In this document: in pieces, positions 7,533 to 16,886 of the stretch
Position numbering within the stretch: position 1 is the first letter of the stretch
Layout: each line of letters begins with the position of its first letter
Assembly: GCF_900182935.1 (NCBI RefSeq)
Contig: NZ_FXUE01000001.1
Location: 434,001-498,000, forward strand
Origin: Fibrobacter sp. UWB10
Lineage (GTDB): Bacteria; Fibrobacterota; Fibrobacteria; Fibrobacterales; Fibrobacteraceae
Direction of reading: 5' to 3'
DNA: 64,000 nt
Translations under genes and position numbers: made by a program
Notes under the pieces: model-generated
What the model was told of the DNA's origin: nothing
What the model saw: the letters and a program-made list of their open reading frames with translations, nothing else
The model's database searches: none

Positions 7533-9359
7533 ATGTGCGGAATTGTCGGATACATCGGACAAAACGAAGCTTTGCCTATCTTGGTCGGCGGTCTTAAAAA
7601 GTTGGAATACCGCGGCTACGACAGCTCGGGCGTTGCCCTGATTGAAGACGGGAAAATTGAAACCGTTCGCGCCTCCGGCAAGATTGCAGCCCTTGAAGAC
7701 AAGCTCAAGACAAAGCCTCTCCACGGCCACATAGGCATTGCCCACACCCGTTGGGCCACCCACGGTGCTCCGACCGAACAGAACGCACACCCTCACCAGA
7801 GCTTTGACGGCAAGATTTCGATTGTCCACAACGGCATTATCGAAAACTACGCCATTTTAAAAAAGAAGTTGCAGTCCGAAGGCATCGAATTCAAGTCCGA
7901 AACCGACACCGAAGTCGTCGCCCACCTGATTGCCCGCTACTACAAGGGCAACCTCAAGGAAGCCGTCCTCAAGGCCATTTCCAAGATCGAAGGAACTTTT
8001 GGCCTTGCCGTCATTTGCAAGGACGAACCCGGCACCATGATCGGTGCCCGCCGCGGCTCTCCGCTCATTCTGGGTATCGGCCAGAACGAATTCTACCTGG
8101 CATCCGACGTTTCTGCCATCATCATGCACACGCAGAAGGTCGTTTACCTCGACGATAACGATATCGTCGAAATCAAGGAAGACGGCTACAACCTGTTGAA
8201 TACGAACAGCCAGCCGGTGCAGCACGAAGTACAGGACGTGGAATTCGACGCCGACGCCATTGCGAAGGGCGGCTTTGCCCACTTCATGCTCAAGGAAATT
8301 TTTGAACAGCCCGAAGTGCTCCGCAACACCATGCGCGGCCGTCTGCTGTACGCCGAAGGCAACGCCAAGCTTGCAGGTCTCGACACCAACATCAGAGAAC
8401 TCCGCAACATCAACCGTATCATCATTACCGCCTGCGGCACAAGCTACTATGCCGGTATGGTCGGCGAATACATGATCGAAGACTTGGCCGGCGTCCCGGT
8501 CGAAGTGGAATACGCCTCGGAATTCCGTTACCGCAACCCGATTATCAAGCCGGGCACGCTCGTGCTCGCCATTAGCCAGTCCGGTGAGACCGCCGACACG
8601 CTTGCCGCCCTTAAAGAAGCCCAGCAGAAGGGTGCCACCGCTCTTGCCATTTGTAACGGCGTGGGTTCTACCATCGCCCGCACCAGCGACGGCGGCGTTT
8701 ACCTGCACGCAGGTCCCGAAATCGGTGTGGCATCGACCAAGGCGTTCACGAGCCAGGTGACTGTGCTTGCCATGATTGCCCTTTTGCTTGGCCGCCAGCG
8801 TCGCCTTTCGTTCGAAAGCGGTGCCGACATCGTGAAGGCCATGCAGGAGCTCCCCGAACTCGTGGATCAGACCCTCAAGCTTTCCGACCAGATTGCAGGT
8901 ATTGCCAACAAGTACGTGAAGGCGAACAACTTCTTGTACCTGGGTCGTCACTTCAACTACCCGGTGGCCATGGAAGGCGCACTCAAGCTCAAGGAAATCA
9001 GCTACATTCACGCCGAAGGCTACCCCGCTGCCGAAATGAAGCATGGGCCCATCGCCTTGATTGACGAAAACATGCCGGTCGTGGTGATTGCCCCGAAGGA
9101 CGCCCTGTTCGACAAGGTGATCAGCAACGTACGCGAAATCAAGGCCCGTGGCGGCAAGGTGATTGCCATCTCGACCGCAGATTGCCACCCGCTCGACGAA
9201 ATTGCAGACCACCTGATTACAGTCCCGAAGACTATCCCGATGCTCATGCCGATTGTGACCTGCGTGCCTTTGCAGCTACTCGCCTACCACATCGCCGTGC
9301 TCCGCGGAAACGATGTGGACCAGCCGCGCAACCTCGCCAAGAGCGTGACCGTGGAATAA
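7533..9359 (+). CDS. glmS: Glutamine--fructose-6-phosphate aminotransferase (isomerizing)
   Basis: A 608-residue cytoplasmic enzyme that makes glucosamine-6-phosphate from fructose-6-phosphate and glutamine, the first step to peptidoglycan and LPS amino sugars. The N-terminal glutaminase begins MCGIVGYIG, with Cys2 exposed as nucleophile after Met removal. RWATHG and HNGIIENY follow. Two SIS sugar-isomerase domains occupy the C-terminal half (ACGTSYYAG; SQSGETADT). The end PRNLAKSVTVE is the canonical GlmS C-terminus. Length equals the family norm. A GAAGGA ribosome site lies 13-18 bases upstream. There is no sign of a glmS ribozyme, and the 128-base gap to the divergent FKBP gene is too short and AT-rich for one. 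Confidence 0.98.
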   Translation: MCGIVGYIGQNEALPILVGGLKKLEYRGYDSSGVALIEDGKIETVRASGKIAALEDKLKTKPLHGHIGIAHTRWATHGAPTEQNAHPHQSFDGKISIVHNGIIENYAILKKKLQSEGIEFKSETDTEVVAHLIARYYKGNLKEAVLKAISKIEGTFGLAVICKDEPGTMIGARRGSPLILGIGQNEFYLASDVSAIIMHTQKVVYLDDNDIVEIKEDGYNLLNTNSQPVQHEVQDVEFDADAIAKGGFAHFMLKEIFEQPEVLRNTMRGRLLYAEGNAKLAGLDTNIRELRNINRIIITACGTSYYAGMVGEYMIEDLAGVPVEVEYASEFRYRNPIIKPGTLVLAISQSGETADTLAALKEAQQKGATALAICNGVGSTIARTSDGGVYLHAGPEIGVASTKAFTSQVTVLAMIALLLGRQRRLSFESGADIVKAMQELPELVDQTLKLSDQIAGIANKYVKANNFLYLGRHFNYPVAMEGALKLKEISYIHAEGYPAAEMKHGPIALIDENMPVVVIAPKDALFDKVISNVREIKARGGKVIAISTADCHPLDEIADHLITVPKTIPMLMPIVTCVPLQLLAYHIAVLRGNDVDQPRNLAKSVTVE

Positions 9360-9384
9360 GAAATCCTTCTAAGAATTTATAAGC

Positions 9385-10827
9385 ATGACCGAAGTCGAAG
9401 AACAGGAAGAATACGAAGTACGCATCGGGGCGTTCAATGGCCCGATGGACTTGCTCGTGTACCTTGTTCAGAAGAAGGAAGTTCCGCTCGAACAGATTTC
9501 GATTGCCGAAATTGCGGACCAGTTCTTAAAGTGGGTGAACGAGTACGAGGGTACCGACTTGTCGAAGGCGGGCGACTTCTTGTACATGGCAAGCCGCTTG
9601 ATGGCTTTAAAGGTGCAGGAACTTTTGCCGGCCGAGCAGCGCGACCCCGAGATGGAAGCGGAATACAACGAAGACCGCGAACAGCTCATGAAGGAAATGC
9701 TGGAATACCAGCGCTTTAAGCAAGTCGCGAGCGGGCTGCAAGAAATGGAAAGCGAGAACTTCGGTACGTATTCCCGCGGGCGCCTGGAAAAGACGCAGAC
9801 CGACGAAGAGACTTTGGCCGACGCAAACATTTGGCAGCTGTTCCGCGCCTACCAGAAGAGTTTGAAGACCAAGATTTCGGAAACGATTCACCACATCGAA
9901 CTCGACTACGTGACCATTCAGGACCGTCAGCAGGCGATCAACAATTATCTTGCGGTGAATGGCCGCGCCCTGTTCGAAGACTTGCTCGACAACGATTCAC
10001 ACCCGATTGTGGCAGCGGTGACCTTCATGGCCATGCTCGAAATGATCAAGACGGACGAAATCGTATTCCGCCAGAGCGAACTGTTTGGACCGATTTGGAT
10101 TTACCGCAAGAAGAACAACGCCGACTACGCCGAAGAAATGGCGCACGAGACCGTGTTCTTCAGCAAGGATCCGGACGTGAAGCCGGGCCTTGTGGAAGCG
10201 ATTCGCAACCAGGCGATTGCTCGTTCCAAGGAACAGACCGTGGGCGACTTGGCCGCAGTGATGCGCGAAGCCGTGCTGTGGACGGAACGCGGACGGAACG
10301 TGAGCGAAGACGATTTGAACGCCATGCTCGAAGGTCGCGAAGACTTGAGCGAAGTGCAAGAAAACCCGTTCGCCGAGATGATGAAGGAAGACGAGGCGAC
10401 AGAGAATGCCCAGGCTCCGACTGAAGGTGCTCCGGCTAGTACTGAAATAGCTTCGACTGCTGAAACAAGTACGCCGGTAGAAGCTAGCGCGCCCGCAGAA
10501 ACTGCCGCGCCGACAACTGAAACGGTTGCGGAAGAAACAAGCGCACCCGTCGAAGAAACTCCGGTGGAAGAAAATGAGGAATGGATCGCTTCGTTGTCTA
10601 CGACTCCTCGCGATGACGTGAGCGAAGAACCTGTCGATGTCTCGGTCGCACCAGTTGATGAAACTACGGCTGAAGAGCCGCAGCCGTCTGACAACATGAC
10701 GGACGAAGAATTCGAAGCGTTCATGAAAAAAGCCCAGGCGTTCTACGACACCCAGGCTTCTGAAAATTCAGACAATTCTGACGACGATGACGAATTTCCG
10801 TCAATCGAAGTCCACTCAAACGATTAA
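9385..10827 (+). CDS. scpA: Segregation and condensation protein A with long acidic tail
   Basis: A kleisin subunit of the Smc-ScpAB chromosome-condensation complex in the cytoplasm. The N-terminal ScpA signature is clear: FNGPMDLLVYLVQKKEVPL, then AGDFLYMASRLMALKVQELLP. The winged-helix region that binds Smc lies at about residues 185-235. The protein is 480 residues, almost twice the usual length of about 250. The extra roughly 150 residues (about 325-480) are low-complexity Ala/Thr/Glu/Pro with a final acidic stretch (NSDDDDEF). The start lies 25 bases after glmS on the same strand, so co-transcription is likely. The TAA stop overlaps the stop of the convergent protease gene by three bases. 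scpB is not in the window. Confidence 0.93.
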   Translation: MTEVEEQEEYEVRIGAFNGPMDLLVYLVQKKEVPLEQISIAEIADQFLKWVNEYEGTDLSKAGDFLYMASRLMALKVQELLPAEQRDPEMEAEYNEDREQLMKEMLEYQRFKQVASGLQEMESENFGTYSRGRLEKTQTDEETLADANIWQLFRAYQKSLKTKISETIHHIELDYVTIQDRQQAINNYLAVNGRALFEDLLDNDSHPIVAAVTFMAMLEMIKTDEIVFRQSELFGPIWIYRKKNNADYAEEMAHETVFFSKDPDVKPGLVEAIRNQAIARSKEQTVGDLAAVMREAVLWTERGRNVSEDDLNAMLEGREDLSEVQENPFAEMMKEDEATENAQAPTEGAPASTEIASTAETSTPVEASAPAETAAPTTETVAEETSAPVEETPVEENEEWIASLSTTPRDDVSEEPVDVSVAPVDETTAEEPQPSDNMTDEEFEAFMKKAQAFYDTQASENSDNSDDDDEFPSIEVHSND

Positions 10828-11537
10828 TCTCGCCGACCGCCGATAAGTCCGGCTCGGTACGCCCAATAAAGCAACTGCATAATGGAACCGATGGCGGCTG
10901 CCACGTAGGTAAGCCCTGCGGCAAACAACACTCCCGAAACCGTATTGTATTCGCGGCCCTGTGCCACGATGTCGAGGCGAGCAAGCACCTTCTTGGCGCG
11001 GGAAGAAGCGTCGAATTCCACCGGCACGGTCACAAGCGTAAAGAGCGTCGCGATACCGAACAGAACCACCCCCGCCACGGCGAGCGAGTAGCCGAGTGCA
11101 CGGCCCGCACTCATCAGGATGATGCCGAGAATCACAAGCCACGGACCGAGATTAGAGCCGAGGTTTGCAGCAGGCACAATAAAGGAACGCAGCCACAGCG
11201 GGAAATATCCCTGCGCATGCTGAATGGCGTGGCCCACTTCGTGAGCGGCAACGCCCGCGGCAGACGCATTGCGACCGTTATAGACTTCAGGCGACAAGTT
11301 CAGAGTCTTGTTCAGTGGATTGTAATGGTCCGACAAGAACCCGTGATGCTGCAAAACCTTCACGTCGGTAATGCCCGCATCCATGAGGATTGCCTTCGCG
11401 ACATCGGCACCGGTAAGGCCGCTCGAAATGCCGACCTTCTGGCCAGCGTTAAAACGGGACTTGACCATCCAGGAAACGCTACCCGAAAGGGCAAGTGTGA
11501 CCAGGAGAATCGTCATATATAAAGGATCAAATATCAT
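10824..11537 (-). CDS. Membrane zinc metallopeptidase, YugP family
   Basis: A 237-residue integral membrane protein of the Zn-peptidase_2 family (Bacillus YugP type). The zinc motif HEVGH is at residues 99-103, followed by AIQHAQGY as usual in the family. About four membrane segments are visible: one N-terminal and three after the active site. The ATG at 11537 is taken because GAGGTAA lies just upstream and MIFDPLYM matches the family N-terminus. It lies 47 bases after the stop of the exporter operon on the same strand and may be its last gene. The family is thought to act in membrane protein quality control; the substrate is unknown. Confidence 0.88.
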   Translation of the reverse strand: MIFDPLYMTILLVTLALSGSVSWMVKSRFNAGQKVGISSGLTGADVAKAILMDAGITDVKVLQHHGFLSDHYNPLNKTLNLSPEVYNGRNASAAGVAAHEVGHAIQHAQGYFPLWLRSFIVPAANLGSNLGPWLVILGIILMSAGRALGYSLAVAGVVLFGIATLFTLVTVPVEFDASSRAKKVLARLDIVAQGREYNTVSGVLFAAGLTYVAAAIGSIMQLLYWAYRAGLIGGRRD

Positions 11538-11584
11538 ATTGTTACCTCTAACCGCAATATACAAAAATGCAGGCGGCAAAGCGC

Positions 11585-12775
11585 CTACATATCGCCTGTC
11601 TTCAGTTTGCTACCGTCACGGAGGTTTGTAAGCACTAGCCCGAGCAACAGGTAGAACACCGCCTGTAAAGCAAGCGGTAGCAACAGCGATGCCGCATCGT
11701 AAATGTCGGCGCCACGCTGTTCAATCGCAAGCCATGCCGGAATGGCAAATGTCGAAGGCAACAAGCAAGAGAAGCCCTTCATCCACGCCGGAATCAGTTC
11801 GGTAGGCCAGCTAAAGTTCGAAAGGAACAGAATCGGAATGCTCATGTACAGGAACAATTGCATGCTCGTTTCGCGACGCAGGAACACTTGCGAAAGTACC
11901 ATCCCGAAATTGATGACCGAAAACAGGAACACGATTGCAAAAGCCACCATCGGCAAAATTTCGCCGCGACGCGGAAAATCGAATACGTTGTAGACGACAA
12001 AGTGGTAGAACAGGATAAAGCTGCAGTAATGCAAGAAGTACGCAAGCGAGCGGCCAAAGTAGCGGTAAGGCATCAGTTCGTTTTCGACGGAGCTGTCACG
12101 CTGCAACTTGCGGAACTTGCGGTGAGCGCGGGCGCCACCCAGAATGCAAATGCCAATCACCAGCGTCTGCTGCAAAATCAGCACCAGTACGCTCGGCACC
12201 ACGTAATTCGAATAGCTACCCGTGTTGTTGTACATAGTCTGCACACTGATGGGAATCGGGTCGCGCATGGCAATAGCCTTTGCGGCCGGCACCTTTTTGC
12301 CTAAAGCAATCCGCTTGACTTTTGTAGTCGCGCCCACCGTGAGCGCACAAGTGGTAAAAGCCGTTCCGATGTTACCGTGGAGCATCACGTAAGCGCCGTG
12401 CGTGAACACGTTCACGTTCGTCTTGCCTCCGTTACGGAGCGTTTTCTCCATGTCTTTGGGAATCACCATGAAGCCATATATTTTTTCTTCGGCCATGGCC
12501 TGCTCCGCTTCGCGGATATCCGAAAACACGTAGCGCACATCGATTTGCTGGGCTGCCGCCGACATCTGCGTAAGTTCGCGCGACATGACCGTATGGTCAA
12601 GATCCACCACAGCCACAGGCACATCTGTAGCCGTCTGTTTCATGTAAGGCGTCGGGTAATAGAAGGCGTAAAGCACGCCCGCCACAACCAGCAACAACAC
12701 CGCAGCAGGGTCAGTGTAAAAGAGCTTCCATTCCGCAAACGCCACCTTGAAAAGTCGCTTAAAGAGGTCAATCAT
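11585..12775 (-). CDS. ABC-2 type transporter permease
   Basis: A 396-residue inner-membrane protein with the ABC-2 layout (YbhR/YhhJ type): one N-terminal membrane helix (AVLLLVVAGVLYAFYYP), a periplasmic loop of about 150 residues with a D-x-D-H-T-x-x-S-R-E-L pattern, then five C-terminal helices. The ATG at 12775 sits inside the end of the upstream permease gene (8-base overlap) behind GGAGGCAAAA, which indicates translational coupling. With the second permease, the HlyD-type adaptor and the TolC-type channel it should form a tripartite efflux or export complex. No ATP-binding subunit is encoded nearby. Confidence 0.88.
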   Translation of the reverse strand: MIDLFKRLFKVAFAEWKLFYTDPAAVLLLVVAGVLYAFYYPTPYMKQTATDVPVAVVDLDHTVMSRELTQMSAAAQQIDVRYVFSDIREAEQAMAEEKIYGFMVIPKDMEKTLRNGGKTNVNVFTHGAYVMLHGNIGTAFTTCALTVGATTKVKRIALGKKVPAAKAIAMRDPIPISVQTMYNNTGSYSNYVVPSVLVLILQQTLVIGICILGGARAHRKFRKLQRDSSVENELMPYRYFGRSLAYFLHYCSFILFYHFVVYNVFDFPRRGEILPMVAFAIVFLFSVINFGMVLSQVFLRRETSMQLFLYMSIPILFLSNFSWPTELIPAWMKGFSCLLPSTFAIPAWLAIEQRGADIYDAASLLLPLALQAVFYLLLGLVLTNLRDGSKLKTGDM

Positions 12776-14033
12776 TTTTGCCTCCTTTATGCAATTTTCT
12801 TTTGGCAATTTCAAATGCGACCGCCTTGCGAATGCTTAAGTCCGAATAGACTGCGTCAGCAACATTCTTCAACTTATCCTTAAGGTGCAATTTTTCGCGG
12901 GCTTCCCAGTCAGCCTCTTTTTCTTCGGCGACTTTCCAGCGCAACATCAAAAGCTTGGACGCAAGCAAATGCCAGAACAGCGCCATGAACAAAAGCACCA
13001 CAATAGATTCCCAGGCGTGAGCCTTGCCGACTGAACCCAAGAGCATCGCGGACTGAACCTTAAGAACATGTGTAAGCGGAAGCAGGAATGCAAAGCCGCG
13101 CACCACCAACGGCATCGCCATCACCGGAAAAGTCTGGCCCGCAAACGCAAACGCGGGGCCGGCGATAACGCCCGCCACGCTCGAAGACATACGCATGTTA
13201 CCCGTGATGCCCACAAAGGCGGCCCCCGCGCCAGAACAGGCGAGGATCATCGCCAGCTGCCCGGCAGACACCACCACAAATTCATCGAACGTCATCGGGG
13301 TCAGTGCACGCCTAGCATACGCATACACCGCCACCATCGACAGCCACTGAATCACGACCAGCGGCAAAACCGTCGCAGCGCCAAGCACCACACGCGAGCC
13401 GCCCGACGCCTTTAAGAATTCGCGGACTCGGTGATCGCGGAACGGGAAACTGAACAGGTACACCGCCGCTAAAATTCCTGCCAGATGGAAAATCGCCGTC
13501 ACCAGCCCAAGCCCTAAAAAGCCCTGGTAGTTACCGCTGTTGTTGCTGACCGACTTGAGTTCAACGTGAATCGGGTCGTCCATCTGCTTGGTAAACAGGT
13601 CAGCACCGATTGCCGAAATCACCGAGCGGATTTCCTTGACCGCAAAGGTATTCGTGAGGTAATTCTGGCCGCTCGAATACACCGGGATCACAGGCGTTTC
13701 AAGCCGGAGCGCCCGGCGTTCCATATCGTACGGGAGCACGATAAACGCCTGCAAGTCACCGCGAATCACCGCATGTTCGCATTCGCTGCGGTCATCGCAT
13801 TCCATGGCAACTTCGAGCACGGGGTCTGCCCGCAAGGCCATTTCAACTTTATCGGCCAGCTGCGAGCGGTCTTGCTTTAAAAGGCCAATCGGCACATGCT
13901 GAATGATTTCGGCCGAAAAGAAATTCACCATAAAGACCGATGTCACCACCGGCAAAATCAAGAGCACCAACCACAACACGATATTGTGACTGATGTAGAT
14001 TTTGCGAATCGCCCTTAAAACATCAAGGAACAC
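12768..14033 (-). CDS. ABC-2 type transporter permease
   Basis: A 421-residue protein and partner of the preceding permease, with the same architecture: an N-terminal helix (VLWLVLLILPVVTSVFMVNFF), a large periplasmic loop, and about five further helices. A GTG start at 14033 is chosen because TAAGG lies 8-12 bases upstream and no ATG gives the first helix intact. The C-terminus extends about 60 residues into the cytoplasm and is highly charged, which is unusual for this family. It begins 10 bases after the adaptor stop. Two unlike permeases side by side suggest a heterodimer. Confidence 0.87.
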   Translation of the reverse strand: MFLDVLRAIRKIYISHNIVLWLVLLILPVVTSVFMVNFFSAEIIQHVPIGLLKQDRSQLADKVEMALRADPVLEVAMECDDRSECEHAVIRGDLQAFIVLPYDMERRALRLETPVIPVYSSGQNYLTNTFAVKEIRSVISAIGADLFTKQMDDPIHVELKSVSNNSGNYQGFLGLGLVTAIFHLAGILAAVYLFSFPFRDHRVREFLKASGGSRVVLGAATVLPLVVIQWLSMVAVYAYARRALTPMTFDEFVVVSAGQLAMILACSGAGAAFVGITGNMRMSSSVAGVIAGPAFAFAGQTFPVMAMPLVVRGFAFLLPLTHVLKVQSAMLLGSVGKAHAWESIVVLLFMALFWHLLASKLLMLRWKVAEEKEADWEAREKLHLKDKLKNVADAVYSDLSIRKAVAFEIAKRKLHKGGKND

Positions 14034-14043
14034 GATTACGACC

Positions 14044-15042
14044 TTACTGAATCTGTTCCACCGGGAAAAGCACGCTCATGCCAGGGCGCAGGTTTTCGAT
14101 TTTAGCCTTCGGGCGCAGGCGCACTTCAAAGCTCTTGAGATCAAAGCCGCCGCTTTCCTTGGAGCTACGCCAGGTGGCGTAATCGCCTACAGACGCAATG
14201 TAGCTGACTTCCATTTCCACGTTCCTGTCGAGTGCCGGAATGAACATGCTGAAGGTCTTGCCCTTGGACACGTTCTTGAGCAAGTCTTCGCGCAAGTGGA
14301 ATACTGCCCAGGAATCGTCGAGGTCAGTAATAGCGACTACCGGCATGCCAGAGCCCACGACTTCGCCCTCTTCGACCAACTTCACGGAGACTTCGCCTGC
14401 GATGGGGGCGCGGATTTTGGTTTCTTCGAGGTAGGCGTCGACCTCGGCGTTGGCGCCCTTCGCTTGCATCACGAGTGCGTTTGCGGCAGCCTTGTCTTCG
14501 CTGCGGGCGCCGGCGAGAGCCTGTTCATACTGGGCCTTGGCGGCGTCGGCAGCGGACTGAGAGGCTTTCATCTGGGTTTCGGCTTCGTCGCGTTTCTGGA
14601 GCGGAAGCACGCCTTCGTTATAAAGTTTCTGCACGCGGTCGTAAGTATTCTTCGCAAGGTTCGCAGCATCCTGCGCGCGCGAGGCCATCGCCTTGAGGGC
14701 CGTGATGTCTTCGGAGCGGGCGCCGTTTTTAGCCTTATTCGCCTGGGCGCGGGCAGCACCTAAAGCGCCCTGCGCCTGCATCTTTTTGGCTTCAATTTCA
14801 GGGCTGCTGATGATTGCCACGATAGCATTCTTTTCGACCATGTCGCCTTCGCGGAAGAACAGCTGTTCCACGCGACCGGGAACTTTACCCGCCACCAACA
14901 CGCGGCGAGCTTCCATCTGCCCCTGCAAATAAGCATCGCGGGGTTCCGTCGCAAATTTCTGCAACGTGATAATTCCAAGAACGATCAAGGCAATCAACGC
15001 CAAGACGACCAAAGTTTTTCCAATCACTTTCAAGACGTTCAT
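14044..15042 (-). CDS. HlyD/RND-type periplasmic adaptor (membrane fusion protein)
   Basis: A 332-residue protein with one N-terminal membrane anchor (residues 8-26), a lipoyl half-motif (VLVAGKVPGRVEQLFFREGDMV), a coiled-coil hairpin rich in Ala/Lys/Glu at about residues 75-180, the second lipoyl half (IRAPIAGEVSVKLVEEGEVV), and a beta-barrel domain. Such adaptors bridge an inner-membrane transporter to a TolC-type channel. The gene lies between the channel gene (21 bases upstream) and the permeases (10 bases downstream). YhiI/YbhG proteins are the closest well-known type. Confidence 0.9.
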   Translation of the reverse strand: MNVLKVIGKTLVVLALIALIVLGIITLQKFATEPRDAYLQGQMEARRVLVAGKVPGRVEQLFFREGDMVEKNAIVAIISSPEIEAKKMQAQGALGAARAQANKAKNGARSEDITALKAMASRAQDAANLAKNTYDRVQKLYNEGVLPLQKRDEAETQMKASQSAADAAKAQYEQALAGARSEDKAAANALVMQAKGANAEVDAYLEETKIRAPIAGEVSVKLVEEGEVVGSGMPVVAITDLDDSWAVFHLREDLLKNVSKGKTFSMFIPALDRNVEMEVSYIASVGDYATWRSSKESGGFDLKSFEVRLRPKAKIENLRPGMSVLFPVEQIQ

Positions 15043-15063
15043 TCTTTTTCTCCATTTCTAAAA

Positions 15064-16797
15064 TCAGTTTGCGGGGGCAGCAGTTGTATCAGCCGGAACA
15101 GGCGCATTTGCTGAATCAGCAGGTACCGGCTCAGCAACCTTCGCAGAATCGGCAACCGGTGCAGCAGCGGGAGCAACAACAGGTTCGGCGGGCTTCGGTT
15201 CTTCTACCTTCGTTTCTTCGACCGGCTTTACGTTCTTGAGCATTTCGCCCGCATTCACTACTTCACCGCTCGCCTCCAAAAGTCCAAGCCAGGCAACCAC
15301 GGCGTCGTAATGCGCCTTCAAGTCAGCCACCTGCAAGCGCGAAAGCGCAAGTTCTGCATCCACTACATCCAAGCCCGTGGCAAGGCCCGCTTCGTAAGCC
15401 AAAGTCTGGCTGCGGTGCGCTTCTTCGGCCAATTCGCGGGTCTTCTTCAAACTTTCCAAGCGGCTCTTGGCATGCTCCATTTCACGCCAACGCTTTTCCA
15501 CAAGCAAACCAATGTTATCCATGGTCTGCTCTTCCATGCTTGCAAGCGAACGGTCAAGAGCCTTGGCGTTGCTCACCTTGGAACGCGTTTCGCCACCCTT
15601 GAACAAGTCCCACTGCATCTTGGCACCCACAGCCCAATCCGGTTCCAGGAGCGTCAAGTCGCGAGTATAAAGTTCCTTGTAGGCAAAGAGCGCCACCGTC
15701 GGGAAATAATCGGCGCGGGCAGCGCTCACCGCATCTTGACTACGCTTGCGTTCGGTGCGCAACTGGCGCAGACCCGGGTGTCTATCCATCGCAAGCTGCT
15801 TGAATTCTTCCATAGCCAAAGTCTGTTCCGGCGCCATGACAGGCGTAACAGCAGTCAAATTCGTATCCGTATGCAAAAGGCTTGCAAGCGCAAGGCGTGC
15901 AAGAGTCTGATCGCGGTAAGAATCTTCAAGAGCATTCTCGGCTTCGGCTAAAGCCACTTCGGCGCGCAGGCGTTCGGCCTTGCTAATCTGGCCACCCTCT
16001 TCCAATTTCTTGGAACGGGCTAAATGTTCTTCCAAGTTCTTCTTGGTGCTTTCACGGAGTACCGACAACTCTTCGGCCAAGCGAAGCGTAAAGTACTTGG
16101 TAGCCACATCCATCAAGATGGTATTCTGCGCCATGTCGAACGCAGCCTTCTTGGCATTCACGTTTTCCTTGGCGGCATCATAAGCGGAATAAATCTTAAG
16201 GCCCGTAAAAATAGGCCAAATGGCAGTCAAGCGAGCATTAAAGAAAACGTCGTCCTGCACCTTCATGCGGAAATCGGCATCATCAATTTGAGCTTTTGCC
16301 GCATCCAGCTGTTGTTTACTATCAGCCGCATACTTGTCAGCCGTCTGTTGAGCAATTTCTTGTGCGGTACCACCCACGCGGTTTTGGGCAAACGCTTTAG
16401 CCTGGGCTTCCGTCATGCCATTGGCTAAGGCACCATTATAAGCCTGCTCATAACCAGCCTGGGCCTTGTTGTAGGCATCGATGTATGCCTTGGAATAAAC
16501 TGCCGCCGGACCAACCGAAGAAAGCCCTCCAGCAAGTCCACTCATGGCCTGTTGAATTTCACCCAAGTCAATATAAATCGGGTCGTTGATTTTGGTGACA
16601 CTTGCCGTAAGCGAAAGTTGCGGCATAAAACGGGAACGGGCCTCGGTCTGACCACTTTCGGCCATATCCACTTTGGCCTTTTCAGCCTTAATCTGCGAAT
16701 TGTTCGCCTTTGCCATCGCAATCGCATCCGATAGCGAAATGGGCGCGGCAAAAACGGCGGCACTCGCTGCAATACCCAAAAACAAACTCTTTTTCAT
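15064..16797 (-). CDS. TolC-family outer-membrane efflux channel
   Basis: A 577-residue outer-membrane factor and first gene of the exporter operon. The signal peptide MKKSLFLGIAASAAVFAA is followed by the OEP repeat start (ISLSDAIAMAKANNSQIKAEKAKV). Two halves of long heptad-rich helices follow, with the second repeat near residue 320 (MEEFKQLAMDRHPGLRQLRTER). An insert of about 100 residues near 85-185 is rich in Ala/Gln/Tyr (AYNKAQAGYEQAYNGA). The last 60 residues are a Pro/Ala/Glu/Val low-complexity tail not found in TolC. It forms the outer-membrane duct for the adaptor and permeases downstream. No clear Shine-Dalgarno is seen at the ATG. Confidence 0.9.
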   Translation of the reverse strand: MKKSLFLGIAASAAVFAAPISLSDAIAMAKANNSQIKAEKAKVDMAESGQTEARSRFMPQLSLTASVTKINDPIYIDLGEIQQAMSGLAGGLSSVGPAAVYSKAYIDAYNKAQAGYEQAYNGALANGMTEAQAKAFAQNRVGGTAQEIAQQTADKYAADSKQQLDAAKAQIDDADFRMKVQDDVFFNARLTAIWPIFTGLKIYSAYDAAKENVNAKKAAFDMAQNTILMDVATKYFTLRLAEELSVLRESTKKNLEEHLARSKKLEEGGQISKAERLRAEVALAEAENALEDSYRDQTLARLALASLLHTDTNLTAVTPVMAPEQTLAMEEFKQLAMDRHPGLRQLRTERKRSQDAVSAARADYFPTVALFAYKELYTRDLTLLEPDWAVGAKMQWDLFKGGETRSKVSNAKALDRSLASMEEQTMDNIGLLVEKRWREMEHAKSRLESLKKTRELAEEAHRSQTLAYEAGLATGLDVVDAELALSRLQVADLKAHYDAVVAWLGLLEASGEVVNAGEMLKNVKPVEETKVEEPKPAEPVVAPAAAPVADSAKVAEPVPADSANAPVPADTTAAPAN

Positions 16798-16827
16798 AAC
16801 GCAATAAAAATAAATTTTTCCATACAG

Positions 16828-16848
16828 AAAAACCGCCCCAAAGGGGCG
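16828..16848 (-). terminator. Rho-independent terminator of the DUF4956/VTC operon
   Basis: CGCCCC/GGGGCG stem (16834-16839 with 16843-16848, loop AAA), followed on the minus strand by GGTTTTTC. It sits 39 bases after the lamin-tail lipoprotein stop and before the TolC gene start, separating the two operons. Confidence 0.88.
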
Positions 16849-16886
16849 ATTTTCTTACTTTTTTCAAAATTTATGTTACAAGATTA

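Noticed and set aside
10824-10827. Frameshift at the scpA end
   Set aside because: The overlap of two stops is simply a tail-to-tail arrangement; both proteins have complete ends.
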